A DNA stretch of 64,000 nt, taken from positions 3,037,902-3,101,901 of the forward strand of contig OX030960.1 in assembly GCA_943735955.1 (NCBI GenBank), read 5' to 3'. The notes beneath the pieces are model-generated. The model ran no database searches and was not told the origin of the DNA. It saw nothing but the letters and a program-made list of their open reading frames with translations. Source of the DNA: Piscicola geometra (lineage: Eukaryota > Annelida > Clitellata > Hirudinida > Piscicolidae). Every line of letters starts with the position of its first letter. The first letter of the stretch is position 1. Position numbers and translations under genes: made by a program. This document shows positions 22,128 through 58,200 of the stretch, piece after piece.

Positions 22128-25100
22128 CTGAGATGAAGGGCATAAGATGCGAGAGACTGACGAGTGCTACACAGAGCAATTGATCCTCAGGGAAATACTC
22201 AATGTTTACGAAGTTCGTTTGTTACAAAGGCATAATCGCCTCCTATTTGCGGCATGTTTCCATGCGGTTTTCATAAATAGAAGCATTGGCTTTACGCTTT
22301 AATGACTCAAAATTCCTATCTTGAAGAAATACTTTATTTTTAAAGAGATTTTAGAATGAAGGATTTTATCTTGAAATAATTGAAAGATTAAAATTAATTT
22401 TTAAGACTGTTTCGAAAATGTATTTTCTTATATTTTTATACTTTTAAATTTTGTTCTAAATTACAATAGAAATGTGATTGAGTGCTGTGAAGTGAATGGG
22501 TTTTCAAGGCAAAGATCTAGGTATGAAAACAAAAAATAAATAGTTTTCAAATGTCGTTCGAAAACTGTATTTACGCACTTCTTAATATTCACAAGTTTTC
22601 ATATTAGCTCTAGATTAATAATTTCTTCGCGGTGGCATGGCGTGTCTCGAAATAACATTATTGGAAAAGCCTTAGAGGAGCATAAGAAATGAAAAAATAA
22701 TTGAAATATGTTTCGAAATAATGAGAAAATTAATCAAAAAAATAACTAGGGTGTCTATAAAAATGTAGAAAAAAGAATTAGACGCAAAAAAATAGAACAA
22801 AATATATTTGAGTCAAAAAAAATTAATAACAGAAACTGGTTTGCTTTTTCTTCTCAGAGTTTGCTGTATTTTTATGGATATAAAGCACTATTCGAGGTGT
22901 TAACGATCCCTTTATGTTCATCGTTGCAAAATTAAGAATGATTAGGCTGAATACCCAAGGAAGATCACCCTGCAAACTTCAAAACAGGGCGATACAACTC
23001 TGCATTAGGAAGTTCACTTTTCAAAAGAATAATAAATTCTTATCTAAATTCATAATTGTGCAAATGTCATTTAAATTTAGTTTGCGAAGAATAGTTTGAA
23101 TGAAATGATATTTAGAGGCCGCTCAATGGTCTTTAAGTTTTCCAGAAATTGCAATTGCAAATTAAAAAAAACGTGATTTCTTATTTTAATCTTTATTAAC
23201 TTAAATTATATGAAATAATAAAATAAAATATAAGATATCGTCTGCATGTTTTTCGACCCAAAAACTTCAAACACGGGCTCCAAAATAATGGTGCTTGAAT
23301 ACTGCTAGAAAAGTTGATGGAAAAACATCTTCACTTCGCTTGCTGCTGTTTTTCAACTCCCAAACTTTTTCATTTTAAAATAACACAAGATCGCTACTCC
23401 ACTACTGTTTTCTCTGACTTTTCCATCAGACTGCACACTCCACTGATCGTCTGAATGCTACATCATGGACTGCAACACGCCTGGAAATAAATCATAATCG
23501 GATTCATATATCTAAGCAGTAGGTCTCCATTAAAGTGGGCTGGAGTAGGTTGAAAAAACGAAAAGTTACACTCGAAAAAAGGTTCAACGAGCTTGGAATA
23601 ATCATTGGGGAAAGATTAAAATGGGAAAAATGATTTATTAAAGACGGAAAAATCTAAAGAAAACAAGTAAAGGTTTTTTCTTATGTAGTACACGACAGAT
23701 ACACTGTACGACATTAGAATGTAGAAAAACTTCCTCAAACAACGGCGTGATGTGGAATCGAAATTAAAAATTAGGGAGATCGAAAATGTAAATGTCTCCA
23801 AGATCATTATTGAGAAAAGAGAATAAAAATGCAAATAATTTGAATTTTAAAATAAATGAAACTTTGAAAAAATAGTAAAAAGAGTGGCAAAACATCGCAT
23901 GATAATGTGCCAAAAATGCATTATTGTTTGTCAGGTGCGCTTAGCTAGAGCACTTTGCGTGGTTTGCATGCACTGACAATTAGCTGGAATGATGGTGAAG
24001 AAGAGGAAGAAGAAGATGGGGATGACGGTGATGATTATGGTGAAGATGATGATGATGATGATGGTGATGATGATGGTGAAGAAGAGGAAGAAGAAGATGG
24101 TGATGATGGTGATGATGAAGATGATGATGATGATGGTGAAGAAAATTAAAATGAAGATGAAGATGATGATGGTGATTATGGTGATGATGATGATGGCATC
24201 GAATTTAATAGTTAAAACGATTATGAAAATGATGATGAAGAAGTGAAAGATGTTGTTGATGGAAATGGTGATGAGGACTACGAAGATGATAACAGAGGAT
24301 CTCTAATCGACACTATTGTTTGAAGGAGTTGCTTGATTGAAGTTGCAGTGATTACGAATTGAAATCTCTTTATTTTCTAAACGATCTGGTGTGAAGTGGC
24401 GGTTAGGAAGTAGAAAGGGGCCAGAAAGGTGGAAAGAGAAGAAATGTATACTTGTAAAAGTTGTTTTTGTGTTGTTGAAATGTCCGTTTTGTTGCGAAGA
24501 TATAGTTGCATGTGTGAGTATGTGCATACATGTCTGTGATTGTGTGTGTAACTGTGTGTGCTTGAGTGTCAAAAGTGGCTAAGTGTGCTTATGAGTGTTA
24601 GACACATCTCAGACAGTATCGCTAGCTTCATATCTCACGCACCAGTGAGTGACATTTGTAAACAGCCCCAGGACTGTCAAATGGAAAATTAAAAAGGGTC
24701 TGGAAAAAGAAAAGGAGGATATGAAAACTTAAGAGTTACAGAGAAAAAATAATTTAAACTTTGAAGATTAAAAAGTTCAAAAATGATAGTTTTTTGGATT
24801 AATTTTTGAAGAAAAACGAGAAGTAAATTAAAAGAGTGTTTAAAGTTGAAAAAAGCAAACAAAAAATTGTTTAGACAAAGAATTAAGGTTTTCATCTGTC
24901 ACTAATGATTTTTTAGCGCCCTTTACTAAGTGAACAAAAACGCAACTAATTTAATTTCAACATTTATTATTTTAATTTTAATCATTTTAATAAAAAAGTA
25001 TGATGAAGATGATGTTAGAGATAACACTGGTGAGCTTGAAAGAGACTTTACAATCATCTTCACGAAAACACTTAACACCAATGATAATCACAGTGATAAC

Positions 25101-26920
25101 CATTGATAAACTCCGCCCCTGCACTAGCGATCATCCAATCACAAAAGTTCTTCAAGCTTTTACAACTCGGCTGCTGAGGCTGCTTGCACCATTCGTAATC
25201 AACCAACACCCATACATCCCTCATAAAACTTTTCACACCATACACAATCTATCCCTACACCCTCAAACACCTCTCAGATACAATCTTTTAAGCACTATCC
25301 ACACACTAGTATCCATCCTTATAAATATAAAGGTGCTTAGTAGGGTTACAGCTAACTCTAATTTTCTTTGATTCTATTTATAATCATTTATATTACTGAA
25401 AACTTAAAAAAGCTCATTAAACGCTATCAATTACAACAATGCTTCCAATATTTGGATCTTCAATTTTAAAATAATTTCTTATATCATCTTAAGTATCATC
25501 ATCAAAATCACCACCGCCGAAAGCAACATTTTGTAACTTATAGTTACGAATTAAGAGTTTCCGAGTCATTTCTCTTCGCCAATCAATACAGCTTGAAGAT
25601 TTACGGGGAATACCTCAAAGTTGCAGACTCCTCTCAGGCAAACGGATACAATCAGTAGATTGAAGACAATTTCAACATTATTCTTAAAACTCCACTCCGT
25701 CTAGATTCTTCGAGGCAGAAAGGTATTCTTTTTATTTTGAAGCCACTATATTTTTTTTATATTTCATGAAGTCTGTCAGTTGATTAGAACATTAAGGTAA
25801 CAAGTTCAACAACACAGCAACACGGACCACAAAACAATATAACGCTTCAACGTTTCATTAGTCAACTAAAGATCACTTATGTGTTAAGGATACTTGGTGT
25901 CCCAGTGAAGAGACTTTCATGGAGACAGACAAAAATGGAATTATTGCAAGAAAAATTAATTTTCAGAAATTTAATTTTTGAAAACTTGAGTACCACAGAA
26001 TGATAAGTAAACTCATCTCAGTAAATTGGATGAAAAGATTTTTCTTCATTTTACAAGATTTGTACAAAAGTTTAAACAAATAAATAGTAGTTAAAAAGAA
26101 ATTCTAGAATTGTATGGGGTTGTTGCCTTTTGTTACTTTAGCAACACACACAAGCAAGGATGCATTCACTTCTGCGAAACGCTCTTTTATGCGTTCCCTG
26201 GATATTTTCATAAAGATTCTTTATCTTTTAATTCTATTTACCTAAAAATTAGAAAAAGTTTTCTCAAAGTTGGTTACAGAAGCCATTTTTGTGCCTTTGA
26301 AGCCTTTTCAAACTAATCATAACTTTTATGTTTTTGTCCTGTAAATATAATTCCCTAAAAAATGTCAAAAAATCGGGAAATTCTACTTTTCCCAAATGTC
26401 ATTTTATCTTCATTGAGATGCCTGAGATGCTTATCTACAATGGCACTTACAATCACTTATGGACGGGTGACATGAAAGTTTCTTGAAAGACAGCTTCAGA
26501 TTGATTTTAATATTGGTAGACTATCCTGTCAATTCCTTTCAACTTGAAAAAAATTCATTTTTGTGAAATAAATTTTGAGTTGTAAATATTTAAAAGTTTT
26601 TTATTCTAACTGTATTTACGCAATATAATTAGGCAGACTATATGCAAGAAAAGTTAAGTTTTTAAATTATTCATGGAATTTTTATTTGCTCTTTGCAATG
26701 TTTACTAAATTTTTTTAGAAGGGCTAAATCTGTTTTATAGCTAGTCAGATAATCTCTTATTTCTAGGAATTTTCATTGAAACTCAAATAGTGCTTATATT
26801 TCGAATATTACCCCAAAACAGCGAATAAAAAAGAAACCACTACCACTAAATCATTCAATCAACAACGACATAGCCATTCTTTCAGACCATCCACTCTTTC
26901 CAAGCACCACTGCTGTTATA
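22128..26920. other. Gene-poor region upstream of the bHLH gene
   Basis: AT-rich unique sequence plus a (GAT/GAA) block at 23985-24260 and a short TG-rich patch at 24510-24560. No supported exon was seen. It probably includes the bHLH promoter and enhancers, but no TATA box was evident close to 26921. Confidence 0.4.
23985..24260. repeat. (GAT/GAA)n trinucleotide block
   Basis: Interrupted GATGAT/GAAGAG repeat. The encoded Asp/Glu- or Met/Lys-rich frames are artefacts of the repeat. Confidence 0.9.
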
Positions 26921-27985
26921 ATGGAATGCAACTTGATGACGAACTTTGAAGTCAAGACTCCCATTGTGACCTGCCAACGCCCTTCTCATTCCTCCTTTTC
27001 CCAGCTTCCATACTTCAACGACTGCTCGCAAGATTTCATCTCGAACAACTTTTATTTCAAACAATGCAACTACTACTCTATCAACTCGCCACACCAGTAT
27101 CAACTCTCCCATACTCAACATCCACATCTTCAACAACCACAACCACACCATCACCAACAACAGCCTTACTCTTTCCTCTCACAACACTCGCCTGAAGACT
27201 TTAACCAAAACAGAAGTCATTTTCAAAATGTTGACACATTCAAATACAACGACGACAACAACCAAGAGGTCTTGCACAACAACGCAACATCCATCTCCTC
27301 CAACAAATTCGACGATGACAACTTTCACGAAGATGCAGCTGAAATGATGGCCTGTTTGCAGCAACCCCATGACCTCTACGACCTGGCTTGTGCCTTGGAG
27401 CCTTTTCCTTCCTTCCCACATTCATCTCTCTTTCCTCCATCAATCCATGCAACCCACCTTCCCACACCAACCAACGAAAACCACCATGGCAACCACACTA
27501 CTTGTCTCTTCACGCACGACGATTCCCTCATCACTTGCTGCTACAAAACCTCCACAAACTCCTTCCACTCTGATGGTTCTCCTAGTTCACCTTACGACGT
27601 TAAACCACGTCGATCTGCAAACGCGCGGGAACGAGGTAGAACTTTAAGTCTAAACAGCGCCTTCCAGCAACTGCAGGCGTCCATTCCTACAGACCCTCCC
27701 GACAGAAAACTCTCGAAGATCGAAACGATCCGACTTGCGACCACCTACATCGCTCACCTGCAAACTCTTTTGCACGCCGACGAAGGAGAATTGAATGGAA
27801 CGTCGTGTGTTCGCATGAAAAGTTCACTGACGCGACTGCTCAAGAAGGGACGTCTGGTGGGTTTGGACGTGGCGAAAGATGGAGAGTTGTTGCGGAGGAT
27901 GCTAAGAGGGGATGGAGCCGGTGTTGAGGAGGGTCCAACCATCATTTGCACCTTTTGTCTCAGCATGTCCAAAGCTTTAAAGTAA
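26921..27985 (+). CDS. Paraxis/scleraxis-type bHLH transcription factor
   Basis: A 354-aa ORF. The N-terminal 225 residues are Asn/His/Gln/Ser-rich with HQYQLSHTQHPHLQQPQPHH-type low complexity, typical of activation regions. The bHLH domain is at about 229-284: basic region RRSANARERGRT, helix 1 SLNSAFQQLQASIP, loop TDPPDRKLSK, helix 2 IETIRLATTYIAHLQTLL. NARER with the loop PTDPPDRKLSKIETIRLA fits the TCF15 (paraxis)/scleraxis subfamily better than Twist (PSDKLSKIQTLKLA) or HEN. The Gly in RERGR, where relatives have Asp, is unusual. Residues 285-354 contain a basic SSLTRLLKKGRLVG segment. Family members heterodimerise with E proteins on E-boxes in mesoderm. The ORF may be complete in one exon; AAA|GTAAAC at the stop could alternatively be a donor. 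Confidence 0.9.
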   Translation: MECNLMTNFEVKTPIVTCQRPSHSSFSQLPYFNDCSQDFISNNFYFKQCNYYSINSPHQYQLSHTQHPHLQQPQPHHHQQQPYSFLSQHSPEDFNQNRSHFQNVDTFKYNDDNNQEVLHNNATSISSNKFDDDNFHEDAAEMMACLQQPHDLYDLACALEPFPSFPHSSLFPPSIHATHLPTPTNENHHGNHTTCLFTHDDSLITCCYKTSTNSFHSDGSPSSPYDVKPRRSANARERGRTLSLNSAFQQLQASIPTDPPDRKLSKIETIRLATTYIAHLQTLLHADEGELNGTSCVRMKSSLTRLLKKGRLVGLDVAKDGELLRRMLRGDGAGVEEGPTIICTFCLSMSKALK

Positions 27986-30003
27986 ACTGAAAAATAATTT
28001 AGTTGCCGGTAGGTTGTGAAACAGCGGAATGTTTTCAAGGGAAAAACCTTAATTGATGAATAGTGCCTTTAAAAAGCAATCAATCAATCAAATGAATTTA
28101 TATTTCATGAATTCAAAAGCGTTTTTTAATACAAAATTGCAAATAAATAAGTTTTCAAACCCTTACAAAAAGTTACAATGAATTTAAGATTGCTTAAATT
28201 AGTTGGTAAGGAATTCCAAGGGACCAGCATAAAAACAGTCAAATTAATATTTATTATTATTATTTTTTAAATTGAAAAAGAAATACATTTGTTTGAAACC
28301 ACTTATTCTACAAATACGTTAGAAAGGTAAAGCGACTGCCAAGATGGCTGCTGCTAACCTTGGTGGGGTTTCTTTCAAAGGGGGTTACAGCGTCTCGCAA
28401 ATAATGAATGTTTATGCTTTTTTAACGCCGGCCAAAAGGCTGCATAAGAATAAATCCTTGTTCAACTTGCTGGCGGTCTGTTAAATCGATTCTTTCAACT
28501 TCGCCACTTTATACGCTATTATTTTCATAATAAAAACTGTTATCTGTTTTATGAAATTGCCGCGAATGTTCAACAGTAATTTCCGATATAATTATGTTTT
28601 TCAAAATATAGATTCTTTCCTTTATAGGAATAAGCATATAAATTTTATAATTGAGATTTTATCTGGTAATATTTATATTGTATAGAAGAGACGTCAGACA
28701 GAAATTTTAAATTAATTTTGTTTTCAACACTTGTGCCATTTATTTTAACAATTCTGTTGAAATATTTTTTTAATTTTTCAAATATCATTTTTAAAAATGA
28801 ACTTTAAAAAAATAAACAATTTAAATAAAAGTGGATTTTTTAAATTATAAAATGATAATTGGAAGTAAATTCCACCATATTTTAAAAATATTTTAAAACC
28901 CTGAAAGTCACCATGGATTGCGTTTTTATATGATCAAACTAAACATCTCAGTTTGATACCACGGTTCATATAGAACAATAATAATTATTTCTAATGTGGC
29001 CTAATGAAAGCAATTTTCTTCACCAGCAGATGCTTGACTACAGCAACCCTGCATTCATTGACATACACCGATTGACAAGTTACGTCACACTGTACGTGAC
29101 ATCATTAAGTCGCAGCCATTTATATTTACTCGACATTGATTTTTGCTTTAAAACACCCATTCAATCAGCATTTTTTCAATCAATCAAAATAGATTTCTAT
29201 AGCGCTCTTTCTTCAAATTCAAGAGCGCTCAACTATCCACATATCGACTCGGTCCATTCTTCATCACATTCTTCTCAGTATTCTTCTTTGATGATACTGC
29301 AATTCAGCCGAATAATTTAATAATCACTTCATTCCTCTTTTCATCTCACTCTATTGCAATTCGTTTTGAGGGTTTTCAGTTTTCCACCACGTCAGTCATA
29401 TTAAGCAGTTTGAAACACAATTTTTCACAATTATATGTAATTTCTTTTTCGAAAAAATTGATTTAAAAACTATTTTCTAGTGTTTTTTGTGTGTTTTCTG
29501 TTCTAATTATTTTTTTAAAGATAATACTTTTTATATTCGCTTAAATGAAAATGCTTTGACGCCATTTTTCTTAGTTAAAAATCTTTCACCAAAAATTATT
29601 TAAAAAACTTTAACAACGGGCACCAATTTTTCATTTAGGGTTGACAGAAAAGCCTTAACTTTTAAGCAATTTTTTGTAAACTATTTTATAAAAATTTAAA
29701 TATTTTAAACAAATAAAAGCAGGAAACTGTTTGACCTTCATTAGGCTTTATAAAAATGTAAAACCTTCTATTTTAATAAAAAAAACTTTTTATTTTAATT
29801 ATTTTTTCAATGAAATTTCAAGTAAATGTCATAACTTTAAGTGTTGTTTACTGTTTAAAGGTCTTTTGTGTTACGTAAGCCTTTCCTCAACAGCATTTCC
29901 ATAACCAAAAAGTTTCAAAACTCACATAAAGACATAAATCCACATAAACAACTCCACGTCAACCCAGAAACCACATAAACTCCAATCTTTCCTCTGAGCA
30001 CTA
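27986..30003. other. Intergenic region, bHLH to microprotein
   Basis: AT-rich. It contains CCAAGATGGCTGC at about 28340 (YY1-like) and TTACGTCA at about 29079 (CRE-like). The 108-codon plus-strand frame at 28994-29320 has no splice or homology support. Confidence 0.4.
28142..28147 (+). terminator. Candidate poly(A) signal of the bHLH gene
   Basis: AATAAA about 160 bp after the bHLH stop codon on the same strand. Confidence 0.4.
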
Positions 30004-31852
30004 TCAATCTTGCACCACGAGCTCCTTCCGTTGCTTCCTAATCAGCACGTAACGTCGTGTTTTAGGTTTGCTTGCATTCTCATAAAAGCTCTTGTGTCTG
30101 TCTCGTTGTTTTTGAAAACTTTCAGTAAACCTTTTTTCGTGATTCTATAAACACAATACAAATTATTTTTTGTACAAATGTTGAATCAAGTTATCAAGTT
30201 ATCACGCAAGATAATTATAAAAATTAAAAGTAGTAGCTTTCACTATTATCAAGTCACTTCTTATTATTGCAAAGACAGCGTTAAGTAGTCTATATTTGAT
30301 ACAAATCATGACGGTTGTCAGTGTCGTTTAAACGTTTTTCCATGCTGAGACATGCAAGTCTGCGCTATCGCTAAGCCGAATCGACAGACGAGTCCCCGCC
30401 ACAATGAGATTTAGTTCGGAGATAGAGTAGTGAAGAAGTCGTGGAAATAAGCACAAGACTCGGATTAATATAGCGAGTTTTATAGCTAGATATTTATTGC
30501 ATGGTTGCAGCATGATTTCAGTTTATGATGTTTCTGCAGTTGGTCTCGAGTGGCAGATTGCATGTGGCGTTAATGGCGGAATCACCGGATGGGGAAATGC
30601 CGGAGCGAGTAGTTGAAGAGATGAATGGCGTTTTTTGCTTTTTGTTTTTTTGAAAAAAACTTTTTATTATTTTAAAAGCTTACAGTTTGAAACTTTTAAC
30701 GGCTTATTCAGAGTTTTAAGAGCACAAAAATGAATTGAAAGCGTTCAAAAGGTTTAAAAAGTTAAGCTGAGCATTGTGAAGTGCTTAACAGATTGTTTCA
30801 AAGTGCTGAAAACTAGAGATTGTAGTTTTTTGATCGTAATAGTGCTGCTTGAATATCATTAGAGTTTTGGTGGACAGTAAAGCTTAAACAGGAGTATAAA
30901 CCATACTATACTTTTTCTTTTTTTTCCACCTAAATCGTCTGAACGTATATGGGAAATGATCGAGTTTGAGTTATTATCAGTAAGAAACTCTTAGGAATGA
31001 CGTGGCAGGGGATGTCTGTTTTTGCCATCACTTGCAACCACCACCACCAATGAAAATAAACATTTAGACAGCATCTTATACATCGAATTATCTGCTTGAA
31101 TATACCACGATATCTCTCATAAGCCACCTGTACATTAAGATTTTATGCAATATTTAGTCGTTTGCTATGAAAATATTATGACAACGATAATGAAAAGAAA
31201 CTGGTCTCTGCGACTTCATGAATATTTTATTCAGAGTACACAGAAGTTGTAAAGACTATTATTGTAATATATAGTCTAACCATCTAAGTTATACAAATTT
31301 ATGGGAATCCATTTATTAAGTTTATTTAGAATAAATAAAAACATTTTTTTCAAAGTTTTATTTTTCATTTCCAGCACACTAAAAGGCAAAAATTATATTC
31401 ATCATCTTATTAAATTGGTATTTTAGCTTTTAAACCGCTTATTCATAAATGAAGTTTTCATTTTTTTGAAATCTGCAACGATCGTTAAGTTTCATAAAAA
31501 ATCACTGAGTTTGCTTTCTGCCTGAAATGACGATAAGGTTCTTGACCTAAAGAGGCTAAATTCGTTTATAAATACGCAAAGTTGAAGATTTATGAAACCT
31601 ACAATGTACAAGGTTACCTACATCTACTTCAATCTTCAGAAATTGAACTAAAAATATCCAGATTATAAAAATGTGAGATTATTAAAACAATTCGTAAAAA
31701 AGTTGGTGAATATTATTTCAATATTCTCAAAAAAGCCATAAAACTGCAACCTCTGAAGCAAAGAAAAGAAAATATTATGAGAGGCAGCTTTTGAGTTGAC
31801 CTCTCCACCTTTCACTTACCGCAAAACCCACCTGTTCTTCATCCGTCTGCAT
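30004..31852 (-). CDS. Possible two-exon basic microprotein, 57 aa, unknown
   Basis: Exon 1 is 31820-31852 (MQTDEEQVGFA), ending at a consensus donor GCG|GTAAGT. Exon 2 is 30004-30144, starting after a good acceptor (TTGTGTTTATAG) with NHEKRFTESFQKQRDRHK and ending KTRRYVLIRKQRKELVVQD and TGA. Both borders are phase 0 and the 1,675-bp intron has canonical ends. Exon 2 is very Lys/Arg-rich and codon-like, with no signal peptide or membrane segment. A short upstream ATG frame precedes the start. Additional exons may be missing, and exon 2 alone is the stronger call. No family was recognised. Confidence 0.38.
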
Positions 31853-32691
31853 GCATCACCATGATAACCACCTTTCTTCTTCTAATAGAACATATTTTTA
31901 TAAGCCTGTGTTATGATTTTTGTAATTTATCTATAATTTATAATCAATTAATGTTCAAAGTTTTTGAATTTTTTGTAACAATGGTCTACACAATTTTTGT
32001 AACTGTTTGTACTGAAAGTGGACGCTTAATCGTAAATGCTCCATCAAGTCACGTTTTTAGCCTATTTATTTTAATTGTTATTTATTTATTATTTCAATTA
32101 CAGAGTTTCAAATTACGTTGTTCATTCTATGTTACTTAATTGCCATTCATGTTTGATTTTTCAATTTTATTCGATGTACGATTTTATATGTATCGCCATT
32201 TCTTACAGGTCGATCGTAAGATGCTTTTGTTTTTCTGAAAGTGTACGCTTCATTTATTGAACCGAAAATGTTGAACCCCATTTTCCAGATTTTCCCAGGA
32301 ACACTAGTCTTTTCTTCACGCTTATCTGAACAGCAATGAATGCATTTATTTAGCCTCAGTGGGTTATAGACTATAACTAAAAGTTTACAACTTGTGCAAC
32401 TTAAAGTAGGCACCATCTCGGCCAGTGAATGACACTGAGTAGAAAAGAATTTATTCGCTCGCCAGAGGCCTACACAAAAATATATAATTTACAACGAAAC
32501 ATCAAGTCTGCGCTAGACAAATCATGCAATAAAACATTGCGCACTACATGAATGCTCATTTTAAATAAGGTACGCGGCGTATACTGCAATAAAAAGTGAA
32601 TTAAGATTGTAGTATTATGCCTTGCGAGACTTTATCCGTTTGTACGAGAAGCTTCAAATTTACAATAGTTGAAATTGGCTAGCTGAAGAAG

Positions 32692-32765
32692 CACTGATGA
32701 TGATGAAGAAGAAGATGGTGATGCCGGTGATGATGATGATGACGATACTTCTGATGATGATTATA

Positions 32766-32804
<39 letters not shown>

Positions 32805-33021
32805 GTAAGGGTCAAATAAGGAGATGAGGGGTTGAATGGCGATGGCGAGTAGTGGAGGGAATGCCAGAAACGATGGAGAAAGAAGAGATGTTGACGATTC
32901 TGGAAGAGGGAGGGTGTGGATGAAGGTGTTAACTTGATGCTAATATAAGTATCACACTGAATGAGTTACAACTGCTAAGAAGATCGCTTCGGTGGTGATG
33001 ATGGTGATGATGATGATGATG

Positions 33022-33090
<69 letters not shown>

Positions 33091-33091
33091 A

Positions 33092-33130
<39 letters not shown>

Positions 33131-33150
33131 CGATAATGATGATGAAATGT
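32692..33150. repeat. Two (GAT)n blocks
   Basis: GATGAT-rich at about 32692-32805 and a purer (ATG)n at about 32993-33145, separated by unique sequence. Frames of poly-Met or poly-Asp are artefacts. Confidence 0.93.
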
Positions 33151-33642
33151 ATGGTGCTGAGGGTGTTGATGATGTTATTTGGCTAGAAAATAAAGATGAA
33201 AATGACGATGGTGTTGAAGAAGAAGAAGAAGAAGGTGATCATGACGAAGAGGAATATGTTTGAGGATAAAAGTCTTATGGACAGTTTCACTCCACCACCA
33301 CAACGCACAGCCTTTGAAACACAGAAGCAGTTCATCCACATCGCACCAATCCCACGGGAAACCCTGCTGTCAGTGGGGGATTCACGGTCGTAGATTGTCG
33401 AAGTTTTAGCTGTTTGACATGTTAGTTTAATCAAATAACAAAAATGTTAGAAGTATTGAATGCGATGCGTCGAGATAGAATAAAGGTGATTTGGATTGAT
33501 TGGAGAAGGTGCTGGAATGGATGTTTTAGTGGTTTGTGTTGTGAAAAAGAAAATTTGAATAGTTGGGATGCTTTTTAGGTTAATGGTAATGAAGAGATGA
33601 TGTAGTGACGAGTGAGTGACGATGATGACGGCAAAACGACAA

Positions 33643-56635
<22,993 letters not shown>

Positions 56636-57519
56636 CTGTGGGTGAAAGTAGAAGGTTTTTGGATGCCTTAAGGATGATGGAATGCTCTGGAAAGATGTAA
56701 GATAAAAATAGCGTTAAAAGAGGTGGTGTTCCATAATACTAGAGTTAAGAGCTAAATAATGAAGGCATCACAGAGTAAAAGTAAGTTGGTGATAAGGCTT
56801 AATGGCAAACCTGGTTGGTGAGAAAGTGCATTAAAAATAAGCAAGTAACCTAAATTTTAATGTAAAAATTATAAATTAGAAAATGATGATTAACTTAAGT
56901 TTTAAATTAAAAAAGCTTTTTTAGAAGCTTGGGAAACGAAAAGTAAATATTTGATAATGAATAAAGGGTTAAAATCACGCATATGAAAATTGGCGAGTTC
57001 TATTTTGAAGGTAAATCTAAACAATTGGAAGAAAGTGAAATACTTTTTCTGAATGAATATGAGGGAAGGTTGAAAGCTGACCTTTCAAATCACTCTAGAA
57101 AAAACTTTCAAAGTTAAAGTTTCTTCTAATGTATAATGCCCTTAAAACCCGGAGAAAAAAAAACAAAAAAATATATAAATAAAAGTATACATAGACATAA
57201 AAACAAACACACAAAGCTGCACAGACACACAAGATCACGCCCAGACAGAAGAGCTCACACCGCATCACAAGAGTCACCATGGAGATAATGGACTGCGTTA
57301 TTGAGATTGCCGGAATGTGTGTGTGTCGTGAAGCGGTCAAAGGATTTTATGGCATGCAAAACACAAAGCGTCGTGGTATTATTGCACGCGTGTTCCGAAG
57401 CGGACACTTGGCGAGAGACATTCGCTGCGAAGCATCCGAAAGCGATAAGAAGCCTTCTGGCCAGTGGGGCTGATAAGAAGACGATTAAGAGTGTGTTGAA
57501 GGAGATAAGATGAGGTAGT

Positions 57520-58200
57520 GATGGGGATGAGATGGATGAGATGGTGATGGGGATGAGATGGATGAGATGGATGAGATGGATGAGATGGTGAAGATGGGAT
57601 GATGAAGATGGGATGATGAAGATGGGATGATGAAGATGAGATGGTGTAGATGGGATGATGAAGATGGGATGATGAAGATGAGATGGTGTAGATGGGATGA
57701 TGAAGATGAGATGGTGTAGATGGGATGATGAAGATGGGATGATGAAGATGAGATGGTGTAGATGGGATGATGAAGATGAGATGGTGTAGATGGGATGATG
57801 AAGATGGGATGATGAAGATGGGATGATGAAGATGGGATGATGAAGATGGGATGATGAAGATGAGATGATGAAGATGGGATGATGAAGATGGGATGATGAA
57901 GATGGGATGATGAAGATGGGATGATGAAGATGGGATGATGAAGATGGGATGATGAAGATGGGATGATGAAGATGGGATGATGAAGATGGGATGATGAAGA
58001 TGGGATGATGAAGATGGGATGATGAAGATGGGATGATGAAGATGGGATGATGAAGATGGGATGATGAAGATGGGATGATGAAGATGGGATGATGAAGATG
58101 GGATGATGAAGATGGGATGATGAAGATGGGATGATGAAGATGGAATGATGAAGATGGGATGATGAAGATGGGATGATGAAGCTGGGATGATGAAGATGAG
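57520..58200. repeat. 15-bp minisatellite, about 680 bp
   Basis: Tandem GATGAAGATGGGAT(G) units, about 40 copies, with GATGAGATGGTGTAGATGGG variants clustered at the left end and homogenised units on the right. The long minus-strand frames (SSSHLHHPIFIIP repeats) are artefacts. Confidence 0.95.

Noticed and set aside
27369..27647. Overlapping plus-strand and minus-strand frames inside the bHLH gene
   Set aside because: Shadows of the bHLH coding frame.
57289..57513. Plus-strand frame ending ASGADKKTIKSVLKEIR
   Set aside because: Protein-like, but it has no start Met in good context, no matched splice sites and no recognised family. It is not strong enough to call.
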